Assembly: GCA_012861695.1 (NCBI GenBank)
Contig: JAAOOA010000086.1
Span: 23,890,403-23,954,402, forward strand
Reading direction: 5' to 3'
From: Trematomus loennbergii
Lineage: Eukaryota; Chordata; Actinopteri; Perciformes; Nototheniidae
Length of the DNA stretch: 64,000 bases
The notes beneath the pieces were generated by a model, which saw only the letters and a list, made by a program, of their open reading frames with translations, did not search any database and was not told the origin of the DNA. The translations under genes and the position numbers were made by a program. Positions within the stretch are counted from its first letter, which is position 1. Each line of letters opens with the position of its first letter. Positions 22,918-35,560 of the stretch are shown here, in pieces.

Positions 22918-24165
22918 CTATGTACACAGTGGAGATAGTCACAAGCTGGCTGGGGCAATACATTTGCCACAAGGGCGAGGGGGTCATTCTAAAATTAGCA
23001 AGGAAAACACACACACAAGTAAATGAGCCCAAATGTCTGGATGGGATATACAGACTGGTGGTAAAACAGACTTTTACACAAAATGTGGAATGTCTGAGTC
23101 TAAGTTCTTACACCCTTGTGAGAGCTGTTAGTATGACATGCAGCCCCGTGTGTTGCTCTGAGGTTAAGTCTCACTGCTGTTTTGACTGGAGGCAGACCGG
23201 GCATGACCAGACTGTACTGCCTTGAAGCAGCTGGAGGGCTTCTCCGCTGTGTGGGAGCGACATGGACGGCACGAGAAAGATAAAAGGCACTGACACTCTT
23301 GGCCCACATACCCACCTGCTTGCTACACTCATTGCACCCACTTCTCCTTTCCGACAACGTTGTAGAAGGGTATAAACACAAATGCATAACAACAAGGTGA
23401 AAGGGAAGTAGCGTGTTCTCATTTCAAATGTCCAAATAAAGCCTTACGATCTGTAAGTCGCAGGAGTGGGAAACTATTGACAGCCACAATCAAACCAACA
23501 GTCAATCAGTGGGAATAAAAACGAGGCCAAATGTTACATGTTTTCATTCCTGTGGCCTCTTTGAATACCATCAAAAAGATACACTTGAAATGTCAAGGAG
23601 GTAATAGTTACATAAGGAAAGCTGGTAAGATGTGAAGAAAAATCATCAAGACGACAACAATGGACACCCAAATTAAACAAGTAGTTATGACAGCAAATGA
23701 AAAAAGTTTTGAGCTTGGCGGGGAATATGGCAGAGATAAAAACAGAGGATCACACCTTCCCAGTAGTCCAGCTGGTTCATTTCAGTGACGTCAATTAAGT
23801 TGATAGGATGGGTGGGAGATTCTTGAATTGGAGCTGTTTTTCAACCCAACTTTGTGCTCATACGAACCGCGCAAAGTAGAGATAAAGAGAGCACTCATTC
23901 ATCTCAAATGAGTGCTGGGAAACGAAGAGAAAAAGCAACAGCTGGCAGACCTCAATGACAGTGAAAAGCTAAACAGAGGAAAAGCTTTACTGACAGACAT
24001 ATTTCGACTTTAAGGGTGTTTTTCACACAGTTATTTTTCTGGACGTAGCGTTTTTTTTTTGCAGAAGTTGTATTCGGTGAAGTGTGAAAGTTGGTGTCAA
24101 ACTTGAGTGTGTGTCAGAAAAGCCATAACTTGTCCACTTCAAAACGGTAATGGGGGTCACCTACA

Positions 24166-24620
24166 TAGGGATGGGTATCGTTAAGGTTTTAACGGTACTA
24201 CTACTTTTATCGATACCGCTTATCGATCCGGTCTTTTAACGGTACTTTTGGAGAAAAAAACAAGGTAAACTAATCAGTGTTTCCAATACCTACGATATAA
24301 ACACCTTGAATTTCATATATATATATATATATATATAGCACCAAATTGCAACTAATCTATATCTACTGTCACTTTTCATATTGAACATGTGCTCTTTTAT
24401 TAAATATTAAATGTTTTTGACCCTAAGAAACACTGATGCATTAATCAATAACAATAATCCACAGCTCCTCTCTCTGCTCCAGAGGATTACAAAAATATAT
24501 ATCCCAATGCCACCCCCCAGCACCAATAAAAAGGCCGATAACGTCGGAGCTTAACGGTACCACTGTCTTTAATAATTCAGCCCCGGGCCGTTTAATACCG
24601 GGGCTCCGTACCCATCCCTA
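24166..24620. mobile_element. hAT-type MITE with an 8-bp duplication (TAGGGATGGGTA termini)
   Basis: The termini TAGGGATGGGTA and TACCCATCCCTA are inverted repeats, flanked by CACCTACA on both sides (24158-24165 and 24621-24628). Inside are TTAACGGTAC repeats near both ends and a (TA)n microsatellite at about 24318-24337. At 455 bp it is non-autonomous. Confidence 0.85.
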
Positions 24621-27560
24621 CACCTACAGTTAGCTCCTCATCTTCAAAGTCAAGGACGACCGCTGCACACACACAAGCTGATTAGTATGCTTGGTTGAAA
24701 ATGTCATACTATAGTTGTTCGACCTACAATACACCATCATACTTTAGGAAATCACTCTTCTATTGCAATGATCACGGAATTGCGATTACCTCGGTGTGAT
24801 GCAATGCCTTAAAACTGCAGAACATCTCGACAACGACTCTTTACATGGAATTGCATTATCAAAACAGCTGTCGCAGTTACCAAATTTGGCAAGCCAGACG
24901 CAGGAAGTGGTTTGGGACCGCTACAACCTCTACGTTTTCATGTTTCTTTCCTTTTTCACCCAGCATGCAACAAGGTCACGCTAATCATCTGATCTGGGCT
25001 ATGCGCTTCATGTCTGCCACTTTTTTCTGTTGAATCCGTTTCAACTTTGGGTTAAACACCAAACAAGCCAAACTGTATCATCCTACATGTACAAGTACTG
25101 TGCGACCCTTTTGATTATCAGGGACAGGATATGCATCAACGGTATGTTTAGTTGGTCCTTTAAGGTTTCAATCCATCAGAGACGCAGAATGCATACCTAG
25201 CAACATCACTGCTTCTGCGTTTTGCATTTAACAACAAGCAAGTGTTTAGCTTAATATATCATAGTATAAGCACAGGGGATATTCCTTCCCCGAAACAAAA
25301 ACATTATGCAATGTCGCATACAAAGGTAGGACTTGTTCCCCTTTTGCATGTCAGCTGAGACTAAGTAACAATATTTAACCTTTAGATGTTCACATGTTTG
25401 ACGTAGTTTGAAAGAGAGCCAACCTTCAGTTATAGCTCCCAAACAAATGTTGCTTTAAAGTTCTTGGGCCTTAAAAGACTGAAAAGTATCTTAATGTAAC
25501 ATTGTACGCCCTTAGTGCATCACAGATATGAGAGAATTAACGTCATGCTCAAAGAGGACGAGAGTGTGCTCTGGACTCTCGGGACACAGTCCAAGACTGA
25601 CGGGGCCCGTCAATGCGGAGTATGGTGACAGGTCAACACACCATTCAGAAAACAGTACACACATAAAGGAAATAGTGTGCACCACCCTCCCTGGCCATCA
25701 GTCATGTTTGAAAAAACACAAACCGACGTGCAAGCAAAAAAGCAAACACACACACACAGAACTACAAAGAACTACACTAGTTAAGATACTAATCTTTTTT
25801 TCTGAGCCTCACCAGTTTATCTAGTGTAACAAGCAATAACTAAATCTCCAGGCATGCTGGGACAGGAAGGCACTGAGAGATAGAGGCTATGAGCGAAACT
25901 CCCAAAACAGATCCGAAACTTTTGCTGTGCCTCCTATGAGCAGAACACCCCTCGGGGTTTGCAAACAGGAGCGTCAAGCTGAAAGTGATATTCAAGTCGG
26001 TAGATTATGTGTGGCCTCATGCTTTGTTGACTGAATTCTGATAACATGACCTCCCATTGCTTTCTGAGAATGTAACGGAGTGAAAGTCCTTTCTAAGAAC
26101 AGCACCTGCCATGAGGGTAGGGTAGGGAAGGGTTCGTGATGTGAAGGTTAATTGCAATTGCGTGGGAGACCCTAACACTAACACCAAAACACAACAGACT
26201 CCAGGATGCCATTTATACACAAAGAGCTGGATTATTGTGTACAGAGACTGGAGTCAGCCGGGTTGAGTTTCCTCTTTTTAACATTTAACAGAAAGTTGTA
26301 TTCACATGAGGTTTGAGAATATGGGCTTTCTGTCTTACTAAGCTTGAAAATGGCATCACCCAAGCTGCTTAGTTCCTGGATCCTAGATATTGATTTCAAT
26401 ATTTGATCGCATATAAACTCAAGTATGGTAAGTAGTACTATCTTGGCAAAATTGTACATGAAATAATTTCAGACTTCACCAAATAAATATAAAAATGTAT
26501 ATTCAAATAGTTTTTTTCCAGCTGCTGACTCTCAAAAATTCCCAGAAACTTCTCTATAACTTAATCGCACAAATGTATGCTATTCTATGTTATCTATTCG
26601 ACTTCTCTAAAACACATCACATGATTTATTCTTGAAGAGGCCATTGTTGAAAAATATACATTTCTAAAAAAAGATTACAAAAATGTAACATTTGAAAAAG
26701 AAATTGATCAAATGTTACCATGTCATCTAGAAAATTACCCGTCTCTTCCGAGGTTTAAGGAAAATCCTCCATTAAATTGCTTAATGAACAAATTTGAAAG
26801 TCAAATTTAGTAACTTCATCTCCAGGTTTAAATATCTTGTGCAGCGACTCTTAATTTGTGCAGTATCACACCACGGCAGCATTATTCTGTTTATGTATGA
26901 ATGGAGTAACAAAAAGCAGCACAGCAAAGATCTGTGAATATGAGTAATAATAAAAGGCTCCTTGTCCTTTGGACCGAGTTGCCTAATCAGAGAGTTATGA
27001 TTGGGACATGAATCACAACTAGTCATGTCTGTGTTTACCTTCCTAAGACAGCCTGACTCAGGGTTGTCTCGGTTTAAAATATAATAAAACGTGTGTCTTT
27101 CCCAGCTGGATTACCACAGACCCCTGAGATGTACAGGCTCCCCACTTTGGGAAGGAAATGGATTTGAAAGAAAACCACAGGACAAGATGTCTCTAAGGCA
27201 GGGGTGTCCAAACTACTGCCCGGGGGCCAAATGCGGCCCGCAGGCCATTTAGAATCGGCCCTCAGCAAATAAAAAATGTATAATGAAATATGGCCCACAA
27301 ATGAAACTTGTGCTTTTCTTATATTGTACTTCTTACACAGTAGTTCCCGGTATTACCGAAATACCGGTTACTGGCGGCTACGGTATACCGTACCGAAATC
27401 AGATCCGGTTTTCGATACTTTTTCACGCCCAAACCGCCAGCCAATCAGATCGCGCGTCTTGCAACGGCTTCGGTGATTGGCTTGATTGCCAAGCAATGCC
27501 CTTCACCTTCCTCCCGAACGTCTGAGCCTTTCGGTTAGCTTTCGTTTTTTCATTAGCTCG

Positions 27561-28650
27561 ATGTCGGCACGGAAATCTAAAGTGTGGCTGCATATGACTG
27601 CCTGTCTGAAAGGTGGGGTCTGTAACCACTGCCAGTCTGAAAGGTGGGGTCTGTAACCACTGCCTGTCTGAAACGTGGGGTCTGTAACCACTGCCAGTCT
27701 GAAAGGTGGGGTCTGTAACCACTGCCAGTCTGAAAGGTGGGGTCTGTAACCACTGCCTGTCTGAAACGTGGGGTCTGTAACCACTGCCAGTCTGAAACGT
27801 GGGGTCTGTAACCACTGCCAGTCTGAAAGGTGGGGTCTGTAACCACTGCCAGTCTGAAACGTGGGGTCTGTAACCACTGCCAGTCTGAAAGGTGGGGTCT
27901 GTAACCACTGCCAGTCTGAAAGGTGGGGTCTGTAACCACTGCCTGTCTGAAACGTGGGGTCTGTAACCACTGCCAGTCTGAAAGGTGGGGTCTGTAACCA
28001 CTGCCAGTCTGAAACGTGGGGTCTGTAACCACTGCCAGTCTGAAACGTGGGGTCTGTAACCACTGCCAGTCTGAAACGTGGGGTCTGTAACCACTGCCAG
28101 TCTGAAAGGTGGGGTCTGTAACCACTGCCAGTCTGAAAGGTGGGGTCTGTAACCACTGCCAGTCTGAAACGTGGGGTCTGTAACCACTGCCAGTCTGAAA
28201 CGTGGGGTCTGTAACCACTGCCAGTCTGAAACGTGGGGTCTGTAACCACTGCCAGTCTGAAAGGTGGGGTCTGTAACCACTGCCAGTCTGAAACGTGGGG
28301 TCTGTAACCACTGCCAGTCTGAAAGGTGGGGTCTGTAGCCACTGCCAGTCTGAAAGGTGGGGTCTGTAACCACTGCCAGTCTGAATGGTGGGGTCTGTAA
28401 CCACTGCCAGTCTGAAAGGTGGGGTCTGTAACCACTGCCAGTCTGAAAGTGGGGTCTGTAACCACTGCCAGTCTGAAAGGTGGGGTCTGTAACCACTGCC
28501 AGTCTGAAAGGTGGGGTCTGTAACCACTGCAAGAAGTGTATTTCTGGGAAAGGCGGCAACACATCCAACCTGTCAAAACATTTGCTACTGTCACATAAAA
28601 TCAGAGTACAGGAATGTACAGTCTTCAAGCCTGTGTTGTCAAACGTGTTT
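27561..28650 (+). pseudogene. BED zinc-finger N-terminus of a hAT-like transposase, split by a minisatellite
   Basis: From the ATG at 27561 the reading is SARKSKVWLHMTA..., then GGVCNHC. After the repeat array the same frame sense resumes with KKCISGKGGNTSNLSKHLLL and SHKIRVQECTVF (about 28520-28640). Together this is a BED finger: Trp, Cys-x2-Cys, then SNLxKHLxxxH. The array separates the two halves and introduces stops on the + strand, and no catalytic domain follows, so this is a dead fragment. Confidence 0.7.
27598..28530 (+). repeat. 31-bp minisatellite, about 30 tandem copies
   Basis: The unit is CTGAAAGGTGGGGTCTG followed by TAACCACTGCCAGT (31 bp), repeated head to tail for 933 bp. 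Variant positions are AAAGG versus AAACG and CCAGT versus CCTGT, plus one TAGCC copy, one AATGG copy and one unit lacking a G near 28446. The GTCTGTAACCACTGC core is the VCNHC codons of the surrounding BED finger. Because 31 is not a multiple of 3 and the unit has no stop in the minus sense, all three minus frames stay open, giving false ORFs of up to 421 codons. Confidence 0.95.
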
Positions 28651-31600
28651 TTCATTGTTTGTTCAGTACTAAAAGGTCGAAGTCCCACAATGAATTTTAA
28701 TATTCATTTGACATGTTAACTATATCATAAAGCGCTTCAATTTTTCTCTTATGCAACATGAAAGTATCACGATATGTATCGGTCGAGTATCGGTTTCGTT
28801 AAAAAGTCAACGATATGCATCCCTATAATCAGCCCACTGTAAAAAATAAATTCAGTCAATTCATTTTGAAACATTTTCTAACATATCTTAGTTGATAAAA
28901 AAAAAAGCCCAATGACTTATTTACACAACAAGCTTGAAATAGACCCTTCCTATTTCATCTTATTATAATCACTCTGATGCTTCTGTTTTAAGGAATAAAT
29001 ATGAATATGTGAAATAAGTTTGGACACCTCTGCTCTAAGGAGAAAGAAAGCAAATGTCCTTCCAAAGCACAAAAAGGTGATAAGCGAGGCACAAACTGAA
29101 AGGGTACAAAGATCTTGTAAGGTCATCAAAATGAAACCGAAATGGCAAAACGAAGATATCTTTAAAATCTTTATTAAGACTTTCCATTTAAACTAGCTGG
29201 TAAAGAAAACAAAACACCCCTCCTGTTGTATGTGGGTAGACTGTGTTGATCAAGCCTAGAAATAGATTGGGGGTCCAGACACTCTGAATGCCACCCTCCA
29301 ACCAAACAGACCTCAAAGCTGCCTACAAGTCGGATTCTTCAAGCCATGGCAGACTTCTTAAAAAAGGGTTTAAAGATTCACACGCTTTGTTAAAAAAAAA
29401 TTGTCTGTAGAGAGGGCATGCGAGGATAGAAGCATCAGAAGTTAACGGTACTGACAAAGGGCTTAGTACCAGTGTGCTCACTGACAGAAAAGGAATGCTG
29501 GATGAGACTTTATATAAGAATACTGCTGGAGGGCAAAATTGGTGGTGTACTTCCCATGTTTACTAGTTCCATTTTTTTGTTACACAACATTTTCAAAACA
29601 GTAGTCTTATTTAGAAAACACAACAATTAAAGCCAACGTCTTAACATAAAAAGAAAAAAAAGGTTGAAAATAGCGTAGAAGCTATGATAAACATGATGCC
29701 CTGACGAGGATAGCTTCAACCCTGAGGTACTGATGCAAAGCTTTTAGGTTGACAGGCTTAAATATTTATATGCTTTTAGGTTTACAGGCAGTTTAAATGA
29801 TAGATCGCTAGCCTGAGAATGACTCGTGATTATTTTGCTCTGTAAAAACAAACAATTAAAAAGACAGTCCACTTGTTTTCATGTTACGTATCATACATTG
29901 ACAGTGGCCGTTCATTTCCGAGACACCATTTGGTAAGACACTGATCAGTGAAGACACTGCTTTGCAGGCAACACAGTAACTAGACATAAGTGAATGCTTT
30001 GCAATAATATATTGCAGTTTCAAGCAACAGCGTTTTCAAAATAATTCAAAAAACAAACATCATGCATATATACAAATTGTCCTTTTTAGGCTACATACTG
30101 GCTCAAAGGAACAGACAATAATGCATGTGTCATGGCATGGGGAAGAGCTCAACTGCTGTTGCTATTATTTTTTTAACACTTCTGCAACATTTAAATTAGT
30201 CTAAAAACATGCCATCTGCTTATAACACAAAGACCTGTTCTGCGGTTTCTTCATGACAGAAACTGTGAAGTCCTTCTTGTTTATATCCACTTATATCTAA
30301 CTGTAATCTTCATCTGTATTAGCTTGGTATATAATGTTGATGCAAATAGGTGTGCGACTTAGGTACATTTGTTTTGTCATTTAATGCTTCCGACGCTGAA
30401 TTAAGCCTTATATATATTAACCATTCGTGATCCATATTTCTATCAAATTGAGAAAAATCGAAACGATACGTGTAAAAAGATTATGATGGCAGTTGCCCAT
30501 CTAAGTGTTGTTATCCTTTTTCGTTGACAAGCATCCTCATTATGTCCGTATTCAGCACAACAGGTTGCATCTCTCTGCTCCCGGAGGACAGGATCTAATC
30601 TTCCCGCAGAGTGCTTGTTGCTCACGCTGCGTGTGTCCGTGTAAACGTGCTGGAGAGGAGGGTGGAGAATATGTATCCTCCTTATTACCATGGACAGACA
30701 CCCCGTGCGCACGTACTCGCGCATGGCAAAGCCCACTTATCACAGTGCTTTGTAGCCTCTGAGTGAGCACAGATAAACAGTGTGACGATCAAAGGCCTCT
30801 GATAGCGCTTAGGGGGGGAGGCAAAGACTGATCCGTCTCTGGAAAGGACTGAAAGAGACCTGCGCTCAATACCTTGGAAATGGGAATGACAAGAGGAAAA
30901 CATAACCAAAAAAAAAGCCTGTTCTGTTGTTGAAGCTTAGTAGCACTTTTAATCACACTTCTCAACAGATTAAACACCTGACTGATAGACTGATAACATA
31001 AGGCAACTATTTAAAGAGACAGGAGAAAAACGTACCAACTGTGATATACCGCTTAATGGGATTTCATGCAATGCCTAAATAATTAATCTAGCATAAAACT
31101 GTGTGTACATTCAGGATTACTTATTAAATATAATTGAGACATTCCTGGTTAGAGCCCTAAATGATTGAAACGTTAACCTGTGTCAGTCCAGTGGTTTGAA
31201 TATTTACCTAATGTTATAATGGATCACTAAAGCTTGGTTAAAAACTCATCCGTTCAGAACATCCATGGATATGATGCTGCAATAAAGTTTAAAGTAAGTC
31301 AGCAGACAGGGGAAAGTTCTCCATTATTTTGTGTTTAATGAGATACTATCATTCTATAGATACGTGTACAAAGAAATATAGATTGTATTATTTGAAGCTG
31401 CAACCACCCAAAGAAAGGATAGTTACCTTTACTTTTCTCTTTCGTTCAATTCTCATCTGGTATATTAGGTTTAGTGACATTATTCAGCCATCTATAAGCT
31501 CCTTTGTTACATTATACGCTAGTCACAATCGACTCCAGATAAAAACATCTACGTGTCTAGGCAGACATTTGTCACAGCAGTGATACACACCTCCACCTGT

Positions 31601-34600
31601 TTGCCAACACACTAAAGTATGAATGGTGAGTACTAAAGTTGGCAGAAGAAATTAGCAGGTGTAGCAAAGATCTGCACAACAATAATACAGATGACTCAGT
31701 GTGAATACAAGGCGTGTCCTCCCAGTTAAATAACTGACGGACACTTTCTGGGGCGATAAACCAGTTATATAGAGACTAAAAGGTATGTGTGTGTCTGGAT
31801 TGTGACGTTGTCTTGTTATTTAGATGTCAGAAATATATACCAGAGTCAATGTAGGACACAATGATGATTGAAATAACAGTAATTAGTCACAACTAATCAT
31901 AGTGATTTTCTAATCTAAAATAGAAAAATTTGATTACAGGAGGCCCGACACTCGACAAAGAGAAAGTCTGCTCACATTTTCCCCGAGAGGGGCAGAGTCC
32001 CACTGTGGCATCTATTCTTCTGACATTTGGAAACGAAGTTGGCCCTGTGACAGCGGCATCGAGGGATGCCTGTTGCCATACCAACGATTATCTCAGCAGT
32101 AGCAACAAGTGCTCCTGGTGGGAATTGTGGTGTCCCTTATGAAGAAATCAGAGAAGAGCAATGGTGCTCTCTTTAAATATGCACAGAGCAAAGATGGAGA
32201 AGCAGTAGGGGGGTGCAGCCCATAAGCACTGATCTAGAACCGTATTAACATATCAAGTCCAACTTCCTTACCCTGTGATCTTAAAATTAGATTTAAGTAA
32301 AACATTTTTTTTCCCGCGATTATAGCCACAATGAATTAGTTTGAAGTCGTGTTGTGAGAGGTAGTCAACGATTTATAAGCTGCTTAAGGAAATGGAGAAA
32401 AAGCCATGCTCCAGTGACAAGCATAACAGTGCCTAGGCAATAGAAAAAACACAGTAAGCTTGTTTAGGTGTAATAACCAAGCATTCTCTAGACTACAGTT
32501 GCTTCAAACCTAGAACCCTTTCTAGATCAAGGTGAGCAACAACATACACATACAAACAACAGCTCTAATAACAATAACAACATGCTTTACAATAGCATGT
32601 TTTGGCATTGACAGTGTTTTCCCCTGCTATGAGCAGCTGTAACTAGACATGGACACTGTAAACACAAATAACAAAAGGAGGATCCTATTCCTACCTGTTG
32701 CTATAGCTTCAAAAGGCAGCCTTGCACAGCAGCATCTAGAAGTCAGAGGTGTCAGTCTGTCAGGCACTGCTATAGAGCCACTGCCTTTGCTTCATCCCAG
32801 CGCTGTGGCAACAACAGTAAACGAACATCGTGCCGAGTAGGGCATGATTAACCAACACACAGGATAAGAAACACACAAGGTACCCATGGCTACTAATGCA
32901 TAATTATATATGGCTTTTCACTAAACGGCTGGAAATGTGAAGGGAACAAAAGTATGGGCATCTAAACCTGGCTTTCCACTTTGGGATGATTTCAACACAA
33001 CAAAGGTGCTCTGGAGCCAAGGATCTTAGCAAGCCAACACATAGTAAAACCAAAGCTTGTGTTCCATTCTCAACACTACCAGACACCCGGGGGCATAACT
33101 CGATTTTAAATTGGCCAAATCTGTTAAGCCAGCCACTGTGGAACGGGCCTCTTCAACCCTACCTTTCAACACTCACAGCCACCCTGTGGCTAGATGGGCC
33201 GACTGCCAGCAGGCCACAACATAGGTGCTCTTCTCCCCCAGTAACCTCCTCTGTAAATTGGTGTCATGTTACTGTACACTGGGCTCACCTTTCTCAGTTA
33301 CGGTAACCAAGGCTGAGAACTTCCCCACTTGTCACATTGCCTTTCTTCATGCTGCCTGTAGACAACGCAACCACCAGTCTGTTGGTGTGAAAATGTCATG
33401 CAAGCACTCAGCTAGATTTAGAACCGATACGAGATTCAGTCTTTATGTACACAAAATGAAACAAGCAGAAACTGCTGGCAAAATGAAGATATTTCTTTCT
33501 CAAAGTCCAACAACGATGCTGCAAAATGAAGGTTAGGATTGCCTTTGCCGTTGCATAGCTTACAAATGTGCACAACAATGAGATAAAGGGAGTTTAACTT
33601 GAAGTGTGGTATCCCATGAATGTGCACTGAGCTATTTCTAGATTGGACTGTCAATTATCTTTACCATAAAGCAGGTCACAAGTATGAGTGACCTACTTCC
33701 ACAATAAAATGTGAATAGAGAATAAAGACTTAGTGATACTGCATAAAAGTTGTAAAACCATTATTTTCATGAAGAATGTCTTTGTTATTGTTGCTGGCAT
33801 TACACAAGTGGTGCAGTTATTGAACTCTTATATAGTAATAATAACAGGAATATCATGTTACTTCTACCCTAATTGCTATGCCCTCAGTTTGTTTTGAAAA
33901 GTGATGGCATTGCACGGATCATATCTTCTATATTATCTGCAGGCAAATTGGGTCACCTTGCACTGACTCATAGGCAGGAATGTAATTAGGCTTACCTGTT
34001 ACACCAGTTACTCATTGACTCATCCACCCATGTTGTTAGGAGTGTTCAAAGCTATGCATTTGTATCAGCCACCCACTAGAATGTATTACAGAGCAGAGAC
34101 TGAAACCATAGGAAGGTCATAAATTGAAAACTGAGAGGCATGGGAATGTGCTGCGGCCTTTAGTGTCACAGCTGCTCTAGTCAACTTCCTCCCCAAGTGC
34201 ATTTCCTCATTTCACTTCATCCAACAAAGCTACATGGCGGGGTGCCTTAAAAAAAACCAGACATGGCTAAATTAGATACTCACAAAACCTCAATGCTAGC
34301 TATATTTTTGACATGAAAGGCTGGCGAATAAACGAGTAAAACCCGGCTAGTTAACAATAAAGACAGCAGTTTGACAATATCCAAGACACTATTAAATAGA
34401 CCGGATATATCGATTGTCGAGAACTTAATTGTGTTATTAATATGTAAGCCTGACATGTGGCTTCAATAATGAGTCAACCATGCTCTGGGTCAAGATCTGT
34501 CACAAAGGGCGGAAGGCAGTTAGCTCAGCCGCCATCTATACCTCTGGCCAAGCTTCTCACTACTACCGACGTCTGTCGAGTCCACTACAAAACACCAAAA

Positions 34601-35344
34601 GAAGCAAAAAAAAAACACTGGAAATCACAACAGCTGGTTATATTTTACACATCTTTAAAAATGTGCTGCTGTCGTCAATGCCAAGACAGTAGTTAAAACC
34701 AAAACATCGTTAATGTTAAGCTGGATGTTTATGAGAAAAGCTACCTTTACTGATACCAATAGCTCATTGTGCTGCTATGGGTAACATTAGCCCTTATTTA
34801 ATAAAATTGCGGACGACGTTCAGTGTAGACAACATGGCAAAATACATATAATGTGTCGTTTTTCAAATGATAACCAAGTGGTACCACAATAATACTGGTA
34901 GTCAAATTTATGAAGATGTGTCTTATTGTTATTCTAGGAAATAGCCATAGCCTTGCTAGCATGCTAACGAAGCTATATTGGTTAGCATGTTAGCTCATCT
35001 CCGTCACTTTGCTTTTCCCAGCAGCGTTTGAGGAGAGAAGACAGAGATACGACTCGCTATTCTAGAGATAACATACTTGAGGAAGGGAAAAATAATGAAA
35101 TGAATACACTTTGGCACAATGTTTATCAGTGTAATGGTGCGTAGACAATATTTTCAGCGAGCTAACGTGGCTACACTCCGTCTTATCATACATGCAACTT
35201 ACTTTAGCTCCCTTGTGTTGTGCTAATCATCTCAACAATATGTAGCCCAACTTCTACCCTCCTGCGGATCTGTGTAGCTGCGATCATATCAGAGACAAGT
35301 TCAAACGGGTCAGTAATAGTTATTTAGGTTTATTAGGTACTTAC

Positions 35345-35450
35345 AAAGAGCAGGTTGAACATTGAAATCCCGTGACTACCCCGGAGAAAGTGGAGGGAGT
35401 GTAGAAAAACGCTGCTAGGTCGCCTATTTGTTCCTCTTCAATGTGGCAGC
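35345..35450 (-). other. ptp4a2: probable non-coding first exon of ptp4a2
   Basis: In the minus sense the sequence ...TTTCAATGTTCAACCTGCTC TTT is followed by a strong donor, GTAAGTACC (35344-35336). The segment upstream is relatively CpG-rich for this region (ACGCTGCTAGGTCGCC, CTCGTCGGAGGTCGG in + sense). PTP4A genes are known to start with a non-coding exon and a long intron 1. The start at about 35450 is a guess; no TATA box is evident. One upstream ATG is present. Confidence 0.5.
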
Positions 35451-35560
35451 TTGAATTCTCGTCGGAGGTCGGGAACTGGTTGGGGAGGAGCCTCCTCAGT
35501 CAGCCACACCTTCAGGGACCGTCGGAAATATTACGAGGAAGCCCAAGTAAATGGCAAGTC
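35400..35560 (-). promoter_or_regulatory. ptp4a2: candidate ptp4a2 promoter region
   Basis: A TATA-less, moderately CpG-rich stretch containing GGCTCCTCCCC (minus sense) lies just upstream of the putative exon 1. It is about 1.4 kb from the inferred 3' end of col8a2. Inferred from position and composition only. Confidence 0.35.

Larger units (their letters stand above)
27199..29032. mobile_element. hAT-type element (CAGGGGTGTCCAAACT ends) with a nested insertion
   Basis: The left end CAGGGGTGTCCAAACTACTG and right end AGTTTGGACACCTCTG are inverted. The flanks are CTCTAAGG on both sides (27191-27198 and 29033-29040). The GGGGGCCAAATGCGGCCCGC block is typical of this fish hAT family. Inside it, about 27340-28835, lies further transposon sequence with a BED-zinc-finger ORF remnant and the 31-bp minisatellite. 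The right edge of that inner element reads GATATGCATCCCTA; I could not define its left edge. Confidence 0.8.
17519..35344 (-). other. ptp4a2: ptp4a2 intron 1 (about 17.8 kb)
   Basis: The intron lies between the putative non-coding exon 1 donor at 35344 and the acceptor before 17518. I saw no conserved coding exon inside it. It carries the second SINE, two related LINE tails, a TTTTTAAGACC-type MITE, three hAT-type elements with 8-bp duplications and the 31-bp minisatellite. The stretches 20100-21230, 22930-24150, 24630-27190 and 29040-34900 show no recognisable features. GCTAGCATGCTAAC-like blocks occur near 34960-35000. Confidence 0.55.

Noticed and set aside
27598..28530. CRISPR array
   Set aside because: The 31-bp repeats are directly adjacent with no unique spacers, in a vertebrate nuclear context.
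27423..28688. 421-codon minus-strand ORF (and two overlapping ORFs) as a repeat protein
   Set aside because: They lie wholly on the 31-bp minisatellite and are open only because the unit lacks stops in any minus frame. The flanking coding signal is on the + strand.
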